From a virus, in the IMG/VR virus record IMGVR_UViG_3300038441_001652, positions 1 to 36,492 of that record: a stretch of DNA of 36,492 nt; one strand, written 5' to 3'. Below, piece after piece: positions 1 through 5,837 of this stretch. The notes beneath the pieces were generated by a model. The model was not told where the DNA came from. It worked only from the letters and a program-made list of their open reading frames with translations, and ran no database searches. Both the position numbers and the translations under genes were made by a program. Numbering within the stretch: position 1 is the first letter of the stretch; each line of letters opens with the position of its first letter.

Positions 1-1
1 T

Positions 2-94
2 AGAAATTTAATGCGACCTTCTATTAACCAAGCTAGATCTGCTCTAGAAGCCATATTAATAAAGGGAGATTTTTCAGCCCCCAAAAACGGCTAA
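2..94 (+). CDS. Possible 3' end of an ORF entering from the left edge
   Basis: An open frame runs from the first bases to a TAA at 92-94, with an internal ATG at 11 that would give 27 residues. No Shine-Dalgarno sequence can be judged because the region upstream is off the window. If the window is a circular permutation, joining the last bases to the first keeps the frame open back to an ATG near 36440, giving a peptide of about 48 residues. There is no recognisable family. It may simply be chance. Confidence 0.2.
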   Translation, partial: RNLMRPSINQARSALEAILIKGDFSAPKNG

Positions 95-179
95 GTCTCT
101 ACCAATAGTTTAGATGTGTAGCGCCAAGGTTGCATACCCTGATACCCATTTGTAGGTTAACTATTAAATATTGACGTTT

Positions 180-225
180 AACATTATAATAACATGTTGA
201 CAACATCATAGCAACATGTTATATT
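180..225 (+). promoter_or_regulatory. Left early promoter with two 19-bp RHH operators
   Basis: A TTGACA (197-202) and TATATT (220-225) lie 17 bp apart, a near-consensus sigma70 promoter with an expected start near 232. Two 19-bp units, AACATTATAATAACATGTT (180-198) and AACATCATAGCAACATGTT (202-220), overlap it and begin 22 bp apart, about two helical turns. The first unit is identical to the one at 8608-8626 beside the RHH repressor gene. I infer that the repressor silences this promoter and the small-gene block downstream. Confidence 0.75.
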
Positions 226-255
226 AGTAATGCAACCAAACCAAAGGATGTTGAA

Positions 256-477
256 ATGAGTAATTTTGTTAATGATGGTTTATTAGATAAACAGTGGAAA
301 GAGGCTTATATTAAATGGGACAGTATCATGGAATGTATATCAACTTCGATTGATAGCACAGATATTGTGACATTGGCTAATATGTTAGCTGAATCAAAGA
401 AATATAAAAAGCAGTTAGATGAGCTATCTAACGCACGTTATGCAGCATGGACGAAATATATATTCAGGGGAAAGTAG
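256..477 (+). CDS. Hypothetical protein, 73 aa, first gene of early block
   Basis: This is the first gene after the operator-controlled promoter. It starts at ATG 256 behind an AAGG Shine-Dalgarno sequence (244-247). The product is small, soluble-looking and probably helical; the second half is rich in Lys, Glu and Leu and could form a short helix or coiled coil. There is no signal peptide or membrane segment, and I recognise no family. It ends one base before the start of the next gene, so the two are probably translated together. As the promoter-proximal gene of a repressed early operon, it is a candidate host-takeover or anti-defence factor, but this rests on position only. Confidence 0.7.
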   Translation: MSNFVNDGLLDKQWKEAYIKWDSIMECISTSIDSTDIVTLANMLAESKKYKKQLDELSNARYAAWTKYIFRGK

Positions 478-478
478 T

Positions 479-811
479 ATGAAAAGGTATCACGTAGTTT
501 TAGATGTGCGCGCATTGTCAGGTTTATTGTCGATACAACAAGAAGCGCCACTAGCAAAATGGGAAGTAACTTTCACTGATGTAGCAGGAAGTAAAAGTCA
601 GGTCTTAGAAGAGGCTTTTGCCTATGTACAGAGATGTTTAGATTATAGTCATGCAATACCAGCTGTGACGGGGAAATACAAACATCCAGTGCTGCAAGCT
701 AAAGTCAGAGAGATAACCATAGTTGAAGAGGGTGAGGAAGTTGCTAATTTCCATGTGCACGGCTGGACACAGAGCTGTTCATTTAAATTTTTAGGACACG
801 AGGGAGAATAG
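479..811 (+). CDS. Hypothetical protein, 110 aa
   Basis: I place the start at ATG 479, because AGGGGAAAG lies just upstream and the longer reading from 419 would overlap the preceding gene by 59 bases. The product begins MKRYHVVLDV and alternates beta-like stretches (residues 1-35 and 80-105) with a helix in the middle (about 40-55), suggesting a small alpha/beta fold. There are no membrane segments and I recognise no family. The next gene starts two bases after its stop, so it is part of a tightly packed operon. A minus-strand ORF across its 3' end is a shadow. Confidence 0.7.
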   Translation: MKRYHVVLDVRALSGLLSIQQEAPLAKWEVTFTDVAGSKSQVLEEAFAYVQRCLDYSHAIPAVTGKYKHPVLQAKVREITIVEEGEEVANFHVHGWTQSCSFKFLGHEGE

Positions 812-812
812 C

Positions 813-1091
813 ATGAAAGATCCATTAACATTGAACACTGAATATGTCATAGAACAGCTGAGGTCTCATCTTGGAATAAATCAATGGTACTGTGAGGAAG
901 AAGGCCTCTGCCGTGAAGAAGTGGAGTCTATGGCTTTAGGTGAGATGAAAAAGGCGATAAGGCTATTCGAACGTGATGACGACATGCATTGCAAGACAGA
1001 CGCTTTAGTAAGGTTGTCTTTGTTAGTGCAAGAGCTATGTGGATATTATTCAGACGCTGCTGAAAGGGCATACGAGATAGAGTGTTTATAA
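813..1091 (+). CDS. Hypothetical helical protein, 92 aa
   Basis: The start is ATG 813 behind a GGGAGAA Shine-Dalgarno sequence that sits inside the end of the preceding gene. The product is acidic and mainly helical, with cysteines scattered at about residues 27, 33, 59, 75 and 91 that do not form a recognisable metal-binding pattern. There is no membrane segment and I cannot assign a family. A gap of about 80 bases follows, with no convincing promoter, before the next gene. Confidence 0.65.
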   Translation: MKDPLTLNTEYVIEQLRSHLGINQWYCEEEGLCREEVESMALGEMKKAIRLFERDDDMHCKTDALVRLSLLVQELCGYYSDAAERAYEIECL

Positions 1092-1170
1092 TAGAGGCAA
1101 ATATAGCAGTGTTGACTAGGAAATGTTTTTGCTGCTGAATACACCGATAATAATATAGGAGAAGAAAGTT

Positions 1171-1605
1171 ATGCTTAGCACGTTATTTTTCATATGGTTG
1201 GAAGCAACATGTTTTGGTCTAGCGATAGTAATGATAGCTGTTGGCCTCATTACGATCATACAGATGATCAGTGATTATCTGTATAAGAAGCCGTCAGCGC
1301 AAGAGCCAGACATTGAAGCACCAGCGCCTAAGGCGCCCGTGGAGACACGAGAAATGGGAACGCAGACTAGGGAAATAGATTCCCACTGGGGCAGGGATCA
1401 TTTCGCTGCTCGTGCTGCAGAGATTGAGCTGCAACTCACGCTGCCTGTTATTCCTGAGCGCTGCACTAGGGCCTCAACAGTTAGGCACACCCCAATCGCG
1501 GTGAACACGGAGAGATTAGACCTTAGCACCGTGAACACAGAAATATTGGATCTCAACACCAGAGAGGCATTGTTGCAGTACCGCTTCCGAACTCTAATGA
1601 GATAA
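1171..1605 (+). CDS. Predicted membrane-anchored protein, 144 aa
   Basis: A strong Shine-Dalgarno sequence (TAGGAG) precedes ATG 1171. Residues about 5-33 form a hydrophobic segment likely to span the inner membrane, followed by a proline- and charge-rich linker (about 38-70) and a cytoplasmic or periplasmic tail. The tail contains a degenerate repeat, VNTERLDLST followed by VNTEILDLNT. No family is recognised. Small single-span proteins in phage early regions are often involved in superinfection exclusion or host membrane changes, but nothing here proves that. A minus-strand ORF overlapping 1398-1712 is a shadow. Confidence 0.65.
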   Translation: MLSTLFFIWLEATCFGLAIVMIAVGLITIIQMISDYLYKKPSAQEPDIEAPAPKAPVETREMGTQTREIDSHWGRDHFAARAAEIELQLTLPVIPERCTRASTVRHTPIAVNTERLDLSTVNTEILDLNTREALLQYRFRTLMR

Positions 1606-1614
1606 GAGGATATC

Positions 1615-1794
1615 ATGAATAGAATAGATATATTACTCAGAGCATATGACCACGAATTCAACCAGGAGGAGAGATATTTCCTGCTGCAGGAACTAGAGGA
1701 TGAGATTACCAAGGAAAAAGAGCGCCTTGAGCACGATATGGCAGTTGAGAATTATAAGCCGACACCTATAATCATTGACTACACACGTTTTTAG
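1615..1794 (+). CDS. Small charged helical protein, 59 aa
   Basis: This short gene lies between two larger ones. ATG 1615 follows AGAGGA, ten bases after the preceding stop, and the frame runs to TAG 1792-1794. The product begins MNRIDILLRAYDHEF and is rich in Glu, Lys and Leu between residues 15 and 42, probably one long helix or coiled coil, with an Ile- and Pro-containing tail. It is in register with the operon and fills what would otherwise be a 200-base gap. No family is recognised. Confidence 0.6.
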   Translation: MNRIDILLRAYDHEFNQEERYFLLQELEDEITKEKERLEHDMAVENYKPTPIIIDYTRF

Positions 1795-1814
1795 TCTCCA
1801 CCGCTGAGTAAGTT

Positions 1815-2057
1815 ATGCAATACGAATGCACATTTCGAGTTAATTACCTTACTGTGGATGGCGTCCATGGAGAAACCGAAGTGAAGGGCACTGTAATGGC
1901 CTCATCTGAGCAGGAAGCTATAGAGATAGCTAAGACAGCTTACATAGCGGTAGGGCACCTTACTTGTAAGCAGTTGAAAGGAAGGGGATATGGCAAAGCA
2001 AGCAATGTGCTTGATGGTTGGACTTATGAATTAATACACATGGAATCAGGAGAGTAA
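1815..2057 (+). CDS. Hypothetical protein, 80 aa
   Basis: ATG 1815 is preceded by a weak GAG-containing ribosome site. The first 30 residues are beta-like (alternating hydrophobic residues, as in YECTFRVNYLTVDG), then a helix of the pattern SSEQEAIEIAKTAY occurs at about 41-54. This layout is common in small phage proteins with a ferredoxin-like or KOW-like core, but I cannot assign a family. The stop is followed directly by the ATG of the next gene. Confidence 0.65.
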   Translation: MQYECTFRVNYLTVDGVHGETEVKGTVMASSEQEAIEIAKTAYIAVGHLTCKQLKGRGYGKASNVLDGWTYELIHMESGE

Positions 2058-2279
2058 ATGAACAAGAAAGAGATAATCCAGTTAGACTTTCTCTGCTACC
2101 TTAATACGTTCAGAGAACTTGACACGAATACACAGGACTTAGTGGCGAATGCTCATTTTGCAGCTATTGAGAGCTCTAATGCCCATTTCGAGGGCCTCAA
2201 TGCACATGATATGACCATGAATGCTAGGAAATATGACAGATATCTAGAGCTTATGAGAATCATATTCGAGAAAAAATGA
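2058..2279 (+). CDS. Hypothetical protein, 73 aa
   Basis: ATG 2058 immediately follows the upstream stop, with AGGAGAG a few bases before it, which indicates translational coupling. The protein is probably helical, with a short internal repeat around residues 30-55 (three NAH-containing stretches). There is no membrane segment and no recognised family. It ends the first cluster of the early block; a promoter-like -10 element and a 5'-leader hairpin follow before the next gene. Confidence 0.65.
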   Translation: MNKKEIIQLDFLCYLNTFRELDTNTQDLVANAHFAAIESSNAHFEGLNAHDMTMNARKYDRYLELMRIIFEKK

Positions 2280-2321
2280 ATTATTTTGCCACTACATATT
2301 AGACTACAGTAAATGTTGGTC

Positions 2322-2374
2322 TATAATGCCCTTAGTAGTAGGAATTGTCCTGCTACATAAACCAAAACCAAAGG
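2322..2374 (+). promoter_or_regulatory. Internal promoter candidate with 5'-end stem-loop leader
   Basis: A perfect -10 hexamer TATAAT lies at 2322-2327, but no convincing -35 element sits at the right spacing. The predicted start (near 2334) would put a 9-bp stem with a four-base loop (2335-2343 paired with 2348-2356, one G-U pair) at the extreme 5' end of the transcript. Then comes a leader with AACCAAAACCAAAGG (2360-2374), very like the leader at 234-247 of the first gene. A 5' stem-loop of this kind can stabilise mRNA; that role is inferred. Confidence 0.45.
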
Positions 2375-2381
2375 TACGAGT

Positions 2382-2681
2382 ATGACTACAATACAAGACG
2401 AAAACTATAAATCTGCTGAGATTTCTATAGCAACAGTCCGCAAACTTCTCGATGAGTTTGTACAATTCCATACTGCTAAAAGCAGTGAAGCTTGGGAGGA
2501 AATTGACAGTGCTGTGGAAAACGAAGCATTGTGCTCATCTTTGATTATCGATGATAGCAAAGGGGAATACTTGGGAGAGCTAGCTAAGTTAGCCAATCAC
2601 CTGTTTGTAGAAATCGAGGCGTTTTTCCACTTTATTCACGAAGTGGCCAACTCAGTTGATGAAGAGCTGGATCAACAGTAG
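2382..2681 (+). CDS. Hypothetical acidic helical protein, 99 aa
   Basis: The start is ATG 2382 after AAGG. The product is strongly acidic and mainly helical, with hydrophobic residues in heptad-like spacing from about residue 15 to 30 and from about 60 to 90. It has no membrane segment and I recognise no family. Highly acidic small phage proteins can mimic DNA or bind host polymerase, but nothing in the sequence singles out a target. It is first in a second early cluster behind its own promoter candidate, and is followed by a strong hairpin at 2690-2718. Confidence 0.65.
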   Translation: MTTIQDENYKSAEISIATVRKLLDEFVQFHTAKSSEAWEEIDSAVENEALCSSLIIDDSKGEYLGELAKLANHLFVEIEAFFHFIHEVANSVDEELDQQ

Positions 2682-2689
2682 TTAATTAA

Positions 2690-2718
2690 GTGGTGTGTGT
2701 AGTTTTTACATACACCAC
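2690..2718 (+). repeat. Intergenic 12-bp hairpin
   Basis: GTGGTGTGTGTA (2690-2701) pairs with TACATACACCAC (2707-2718) around a GTTTT loop, with 11 Watson-Crick pairs and one G-U pair. No T-run follows, so it is not a classic intrinsic terminator. It may be an RNA processing site, an attenuator or a protein-binding site. It sits nine bases after a stop codon. Confidence 0.6.
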
Positions 2719-2750
2719 GCTTACACCACAATACAAATCACAACATAAAT

Positions 2751-2966
2751 ATGTTAAAACAAAAAATACAAGAGTTGCTATTAGTGGCTCATGCGGTTAA
2801 CAAAGTAACTAATGCTTTCGTTAAGGAAGCAGAAGCTCAACCATACTATGCAACAGACGAGTTAGCTAACATGGTTGCAGAATATATTTTCGTACTAGAG
2901 CGAGCCGTTATAGACATGAAGAACATGTTCAGCTTACAGGGCAGGGAGCATAAACGTGGGAATTAA
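2751..2966 (+). CDS. Hypothetical helical protein, 71 aa
   Basis: ATG 2751 has no evident Shine-Dalgarno sequence; the upstream stretch is A-rich (ACAACATAAAT), so initiation may rely on an unstructured leader or on the hairpin upstream. The product is entirely helix-compatible, with two probable helices (about 3-27 and 34-60) and a basic C-terminus. There is no membrane segment and no recognised family. A gene with a good ribosome site follows 14 bases later. Confidence 0.55.
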   Translation: MLKQKIQELLLVAHAVNKVTNAFVKEAEAQPYYATDELANMVAEYIFVLERAVIDMKNMFSLQGREHKRGN

Positions 2967-2980
2967 TAAGGAGAGATAAT

Positions 2981-3343
2981 ATGCATGAGGAAGAAGGCGA
3001 CTTAGCACACAGGGTGTACTTACAGGCGCGCAAGAACGCTGTCAGTGATGATGAGTTAACAATAATCATGAGTGAGGTTCTTGAAGTAGTAAAGCAATAC
3101 CTCCCTGACGTGCCAGTAGAAGTAGAGGCTTATACTAGGCAAGATTTATTCGGTGAACATCAACCGCGGCAGATAAACTTCCTGTTAAAACATAAATGGC
3201 ATATAGCGCTCCTTGAGTTTTATTTGACACCAGAAGGGGTTCAGGGTAACAGACCTTTTACCCGCGAATTCCTAGTAAATAAACTACCAGCTGAGGTAGT
3301 GGCTGGCTATATAAGGGCAATCGAAAATAAGGAGAAACAATAA
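2981..3343 (+). CDS. Hypothetical protein, 120 aa
   Basis: ATG 2981 follows AAGGAGAG. The protein looks globular: a helical N-terminal half (about 8-42), then a beta-containing core with two Lys-His or Trp-His stretches (about 70-85), then a C-terminal helix (about 95-118). No catalytic motif or family is recognised. The stop overlaps the next start in a TAATG arrangement, so the two genes are translationally coupled. Confidence 0.65.
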   Translation: MHEEEGDLAHRVYLQARKNAVSDDELTIIMSEVLEVVKQYLPDVPVEVEAYTRQDLFGEHQPRQINFLLKHKWHIALLEFYLTPEGVQGNRPFTREFLVNKLPAEVVAGYIRAIENKEKQ

Positions 3344-3606
3344 TGTTACCAAGAATGTGGCACCATCTGTTTAAAAGAAGCTACGATTTACCAGCACGTC
3401 CTGCTGATACACCGGCACCATCGCCAGCAAACCGCGATGGAGAGCGTGTCAGCTTATGGGATGACGAAGATCCAGACCTCGTTGAGGTAAGGGTAGTAGC
3501 AGAGAGAACAGGCACGCCAACAGCTAAGTCTCCAACACACTTCACTGATAAAGTCACCTCAGAGAAAGAGCGTTTCAGACCAGGCTTATTTATTCAAATA
3601 CCATAA
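3343..3606 (+). CDS. Hypothetical Pro-rich, probably disordered protein, 87 aa
   Basis: ATG 3343 overlaps the preceding stop and follows GGAGAAAC. Residues about 18-32 are rich in Pro and Ala (ARPADTPAPSPANRD), and the rest is charged with few hydrophobic runs, which suggests an intrinsically disordered protein or a flexible adaptor. No domain is recognisable. It shares the tight spacing of the early block, so I regard it as real in spite of its low complexity. Confidence 0.55.
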   Translation: MLPRMWHHLFKRSYDLPARPADTPAPSPANRDGERVSLWDDEDPDLVEVRVVAERTGTPTAKSPTHFTDKVTSEKERFRPGLFIQIP

Positions 3607-3623
3607 AGACAAGGGAAAGTAAT

Positions 3624-3935
3624 ATGATCAAAGATAAAGAAAAATATAAACTCGAGCTAATCAATAAGCTGAGTGAATTAAGGTTATTAATTGTAGAGAA
3701 GCAGAAATGCATGGAGTCTACAATCAATTCATTACACAACCAGAAGAACAATTCGCACAACTATCACCTAGAATTAGATGTATTTCCAAGACAGGCGACT
3801 TACTATGCAGAAGAATACTTACAAGGCATAGATGATTGTTTAGGGTACATACAGCATGATGTAGATTTTCTAAGGAAATCAACGCGTGACTACATTCTTC
3901 TTATAAATAGGATGGACAATCCAGATCTTGTTTAA
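3624..3935 (+). CDS. Hypothetical helical protein, 103 aa
   Basis: ATG 3624 follows a purine-rich ribosome site (GGGAAAG). The first 45 residues have the heptad-like pattern of a coiled coil (many Lys, Glu, Leu and Ile), followed by a less charged region with aromatic residues (HNYHLELD, YYAEEYLQG) and a basic C-terminus. There is no membrane segment and no recognised family. It is one of the more AT-rich members of the block. Confidence 0.65.
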   Translation: MIKDKEKYKLELINKLSELRLLIVEKQKCMESTINSLHNQKNNSHNYHLELDVFPRQATYYAEEYLQGIDDCLGYIQHDVDFLRKSTRDYILLINRMDNPDLV

Positions 3936-3987
3936 ATCATAATAATTTAACCTCGTTTCCATAAATGTGATTATAGGATTAATAAAT

Positions 3988-4296
3988 ATGTCCGAACAAC
4001 AAACACCTAACCAAGCTATAAAGAACATTCAAATACATCAAGATCGTGTTTTAGTGCAAGAATACGTGAGTGCTATTGAAATGCTTATTGAAATGCTAGG
4101 TTCTGTATCACGTAACTTAGTACCAGTAATAATAAAGCAAGTTGAAGAACTTAGGACGACAGCCCCTGACAGAATGATATTTGCAAGTTATTACTTAGCT
4201 GCTGATGATCAGGTGAAAATACTGCCACAAGCGTCTTTAATGGCTATACGCAAAATCAATATTGCCTATAAGCAAATGTATGATTATTCGAAATGA
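3988..4296 (+). CDS. Hypothetical helical protein, 102 aa
   Basis: I take ATG 3988 as the start because AGGA lies about ten bases upstream; the longer reading begins at a GTG (3967) with no ribosome site. The protein is almost wholly helical, with hydrophobic positions around 35-60 (SAIEMLIEMLGSVSRNLV). No membrane segment is certain and no family is recognised. Its stop overlaps the next start (ATGA), coupling it to the diphosphohydrolase-like gene. Confidence 0.65.
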   Translation: MSEQQTPNQAIKNIQIHQDRVLVQEYVSAIEMLIEMLGSVSRNLVPVIIKQVEELRTTAPDRMIFASYYLAADDQVKILPQASLMAIRKINIAYKQMYDYSK

Positions 4297-4601
4297 ACGT
4301 ATTTTATAAGAATGACGCTGGAAAGCCGGACCTAACCCTAATACCCTACAACGCACTGTCGCAGGCCGCGCTTGTAGCGATGTTTGGGGTTGGAAAATAT
4401 GGCCGTGATAACTGGAAGCGGCAGAACAACGACAGCGACACTGTACAACGTTTCATCGCTGCTGCTCTCAGACATCTCTTCCAGCGCTCAGCGGGTGAGC
4501 AGCATGACGCAGAGACTGGCCTAGACCACCTCGCCCATGCTGCTATCTCGTGCTTGTTCGCGTTGGAGTTAGTAATGGAGGAAGTTGGAAATGAAAAATG
4601 A
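4293..4601 (+). CDS. dATP/dGTP diphosphohydrolase N-terminal-like protein (DUF5664 type)
   Basis: The protein has the layout of the phage DUF5664 / dGTP_diPhyd_N family: KPDLTLIPYNAL near residues 11-22, GKYGRDNW (34-41), AALRHLFQR (57-65), a D-A-E-T-G-L-D-H-L-A-H-A stretch (73-84) and a hydrophobic C-terminal helix. This is an all-alpha, MazG-like fold, and the conserved acidic and His residues are expected to bind metal and nucleotide. The family is linked to removal or remodelling of purine dNTPs in phages; the substrate here is inferred. At 102 aa it matches a single-domain member. It is coupled to the gene before it by an ATGA overlap and overlaps the next by 11 bases. Confidence 0.7.
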   Translation: MNVFYKNDAGKPDLTLIPYNALSQAALVAMFGVGKYGRDNWKRQNNDSDTVQRFIAAALRHLFQRSAGEQHDAETGLDHLAHAAISCLFALELVMEEVGNEK

Positions 4602-4992
4602 CGTTACCATCTTCCCTTGCGAACGACGTCTTATGGGAGCTATATCGTCTGATGTAGAAGATCAGGATACGCTCTATATATTTAAGATGAGCCTAATCAC
4701 TGATGTTACTTTCGAAAGGCTAGAAAGTGGATGTTGCGTAATAAAGTATAGGACCAGCCTCGGCAGGAGTTTTCTTTCTGCTACAACGTTTGAGGATATC
4801 TTCGAGGCATTAGTCTATTATTCTGACATCGTTAATTGTATATTAGATGGCGGTCACATGCTAACTATACGCTACTGGCGCGAGAAATATCCAGATTTCG
4901 CACGCTACGAGATAATCAGATTTCATGATCAAGAATACACTCCTAGCTTGGCTTTAACAGGAGGTAAGTTAAAATTAAGTTCACTAGTGTAA
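4591..4992 (+). CDS. Hypothetical protein, 133 aa
   Basis: I place the start at ATG 4591, eight bases after a strong GGAGGA site, rather than at the upstream TTG. The product is a mixed alpha/beta protein with no membrane segment; residues about 35-60 look like paired beta strands (CCVIKYRTSLGRSFLSA) and a helix follows. The family is unknown. The last codons and the stop lie inside a perfect 16-bp inverted repeat (4972-5013), so its 3' end carries a strong RNA hairpin. Confidence 0.65.
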   Translation: MKNDVTIFPCERRLMGAISSDVEDQDTLYIFKMSLITDVTFERLESGCCVIKYRTSLGRSFLSATTFEDIFEALVYYSDIVNCILDGGHMLTIRYWREKYPDFARYEIIRFHDQEYTPSLALTGGKLKLSSLV

Positions 4993-5013
4993 TTCCGCTA
5001 GTGAACTTAATTT
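4972..5013 (+). repeat. Perfect 16-bp inverted repeat at gene end
   Basis: AAATTAAGTTCACTAG (4972-4987) is exactly matched by its reverse complement at 4998-5013, with a ten-base loop that contains the TAA stop of the preceding gene. No T-run follows; instead a Shine-Dalgarno sequence (AGGAG) for the next gene comes directly after. It could be a transcription pause, an RNase III-type processing site, or an mRNA 3'-end stabiliser. Confidence 0.8.
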
Positions 5014-5022
5014 AGGAGTAAA

Positions 5023-5310
5023 ATGACTAATCATGAAAACTTTGTTTGGCTATTATTGCCTGCAATAGGAATATGCGTTTTTGTTAAGATGTATTCCTGT
5101 GCATGTTTATGCAGCAGAAATAAACCAAGCAATCCATGGGTTCACCAGCCGCTAGTCTCACAAGACGAAGAGGCGCAGGTGGCAGAATATAAAAAGATTG
5201 AGTGGATTGACGACACGCCTTCCGAAATTAAGGAGGCAATGCTAGACCGGGAATGGATACGTTCTATTTCTGCGACGGCCGTTATTCCGCCAATTAGGTT
5301 ATCTAGGTAA
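5023..5310 (+). CDS. Predicted small membrane protein, 95 aa
   Basis: ATG 5023 follows AGGAG. Residues about 6-30 form a hydrophobic segment with three cysteines at its end (CACLC), either a membrane anchor or, less likely, a signal sequence; there is no clear lipobox. The remainder is hydrophilic and acidic, then ends in a short hydrophobic and basic stretch. No family is recognised. Phage proteins of this shape include exclusion proteins, but function is unknown. Its minus-strand overlap (5142-5378) is a shadow. Confidence 0.6.
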   Translation: MTNHENFVWLLLPAIGICVFVKMYSCACLCSRNKPSNPWVHQPLVSQDEEAQVAEYKKIEWIDDTPSEIKEAMLDREWIRSISATAVIPPIRLSR

Positions 5311-5411
5311 CCTAGAAATATAGCCATGATCCATATTCTATGGGACAATAATATTAAGGGACTACCAACAACAACCACATATGGAAATTAACATCCAGGT
5401 TTGAGGTAGAT

Positions 5412-5837
5412 ATGGAATTATGGGTTATACTAGGTTTAGCCGCACTTGCGGTGCTCGGCTTCGCATTAACAGCGCTTTACTTAGGCTATTTTTCTAAGGG
5501 CAAACCTCCAGAGGATGAAGGCCCCCCGATGATATTCCCCCTCGCTTCTGCTTTCAATGATCCAGAATATTATGAGTATTTTGCCTATAACAATGAAAGG
5601 GGTCTAACAGCTAGGGAGCAAGGGTACCAATCAGCACATTTAATGTGGATGTTCGAGAACTTTATGCGATGGAGAGCATGGGAAGCAGGGGTAAACGATT
5701 TACCTAGATATACTACGCCCGACTTTCCTTTTTGGCTCTGGCCGGAAGAGATTACTTGGCAAGATGTAGTGAGAAGGGACGCAGTATTAGAAGAACTTAA
5801 AAGAGGTCCTGTTGTACTAAGGCAGGTACCGTTTTAA
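5412..5837 (+). CDS. Predicted membrane-anchored protein, 141 aa
   Basis: ATG 5412 follows GAGGTAG. Residues 4-28 form a clear single membrane span (WVILGLAALAVLGFALTALYL), followed by a Pro-rich acidic stretch and a Trp-rich soluble domain (Trp at about 79, 87, 89, 108, 110 and 115). No family is recognised. The gene ends at 5837, four bases into the end of the convergent primase-helicase gene, and is the last of the plus-strand early block. Confidence 0.65.
   Translation: MELWVILGLAALAVLGFALTALYLGYFSKGKPPEDEGPPMIFPLASAFNDPEYYEYFAYNNERGLTAREQGYQSAHLMWMFENFMRWRAWEAGVNDLPRYTTPDFPFWLWPEEITWQDVVRRDAVLEELKRGPVVLRQVPF

Noticed and set aside
1206-1213. AACATGTT half-operator inside a coding gene
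   Set aside because: Only a short core is present, with no promoter or paired unit; similar for 2922-2929. It is probably chance.
1398-1712. Minus-strand ORF of 104 aa
   Set aside because: It is antisense to the real plus-strand genes at 1171-1605 and 1615-1794, has a Ser-rich low-information sequence and no ribosome site.
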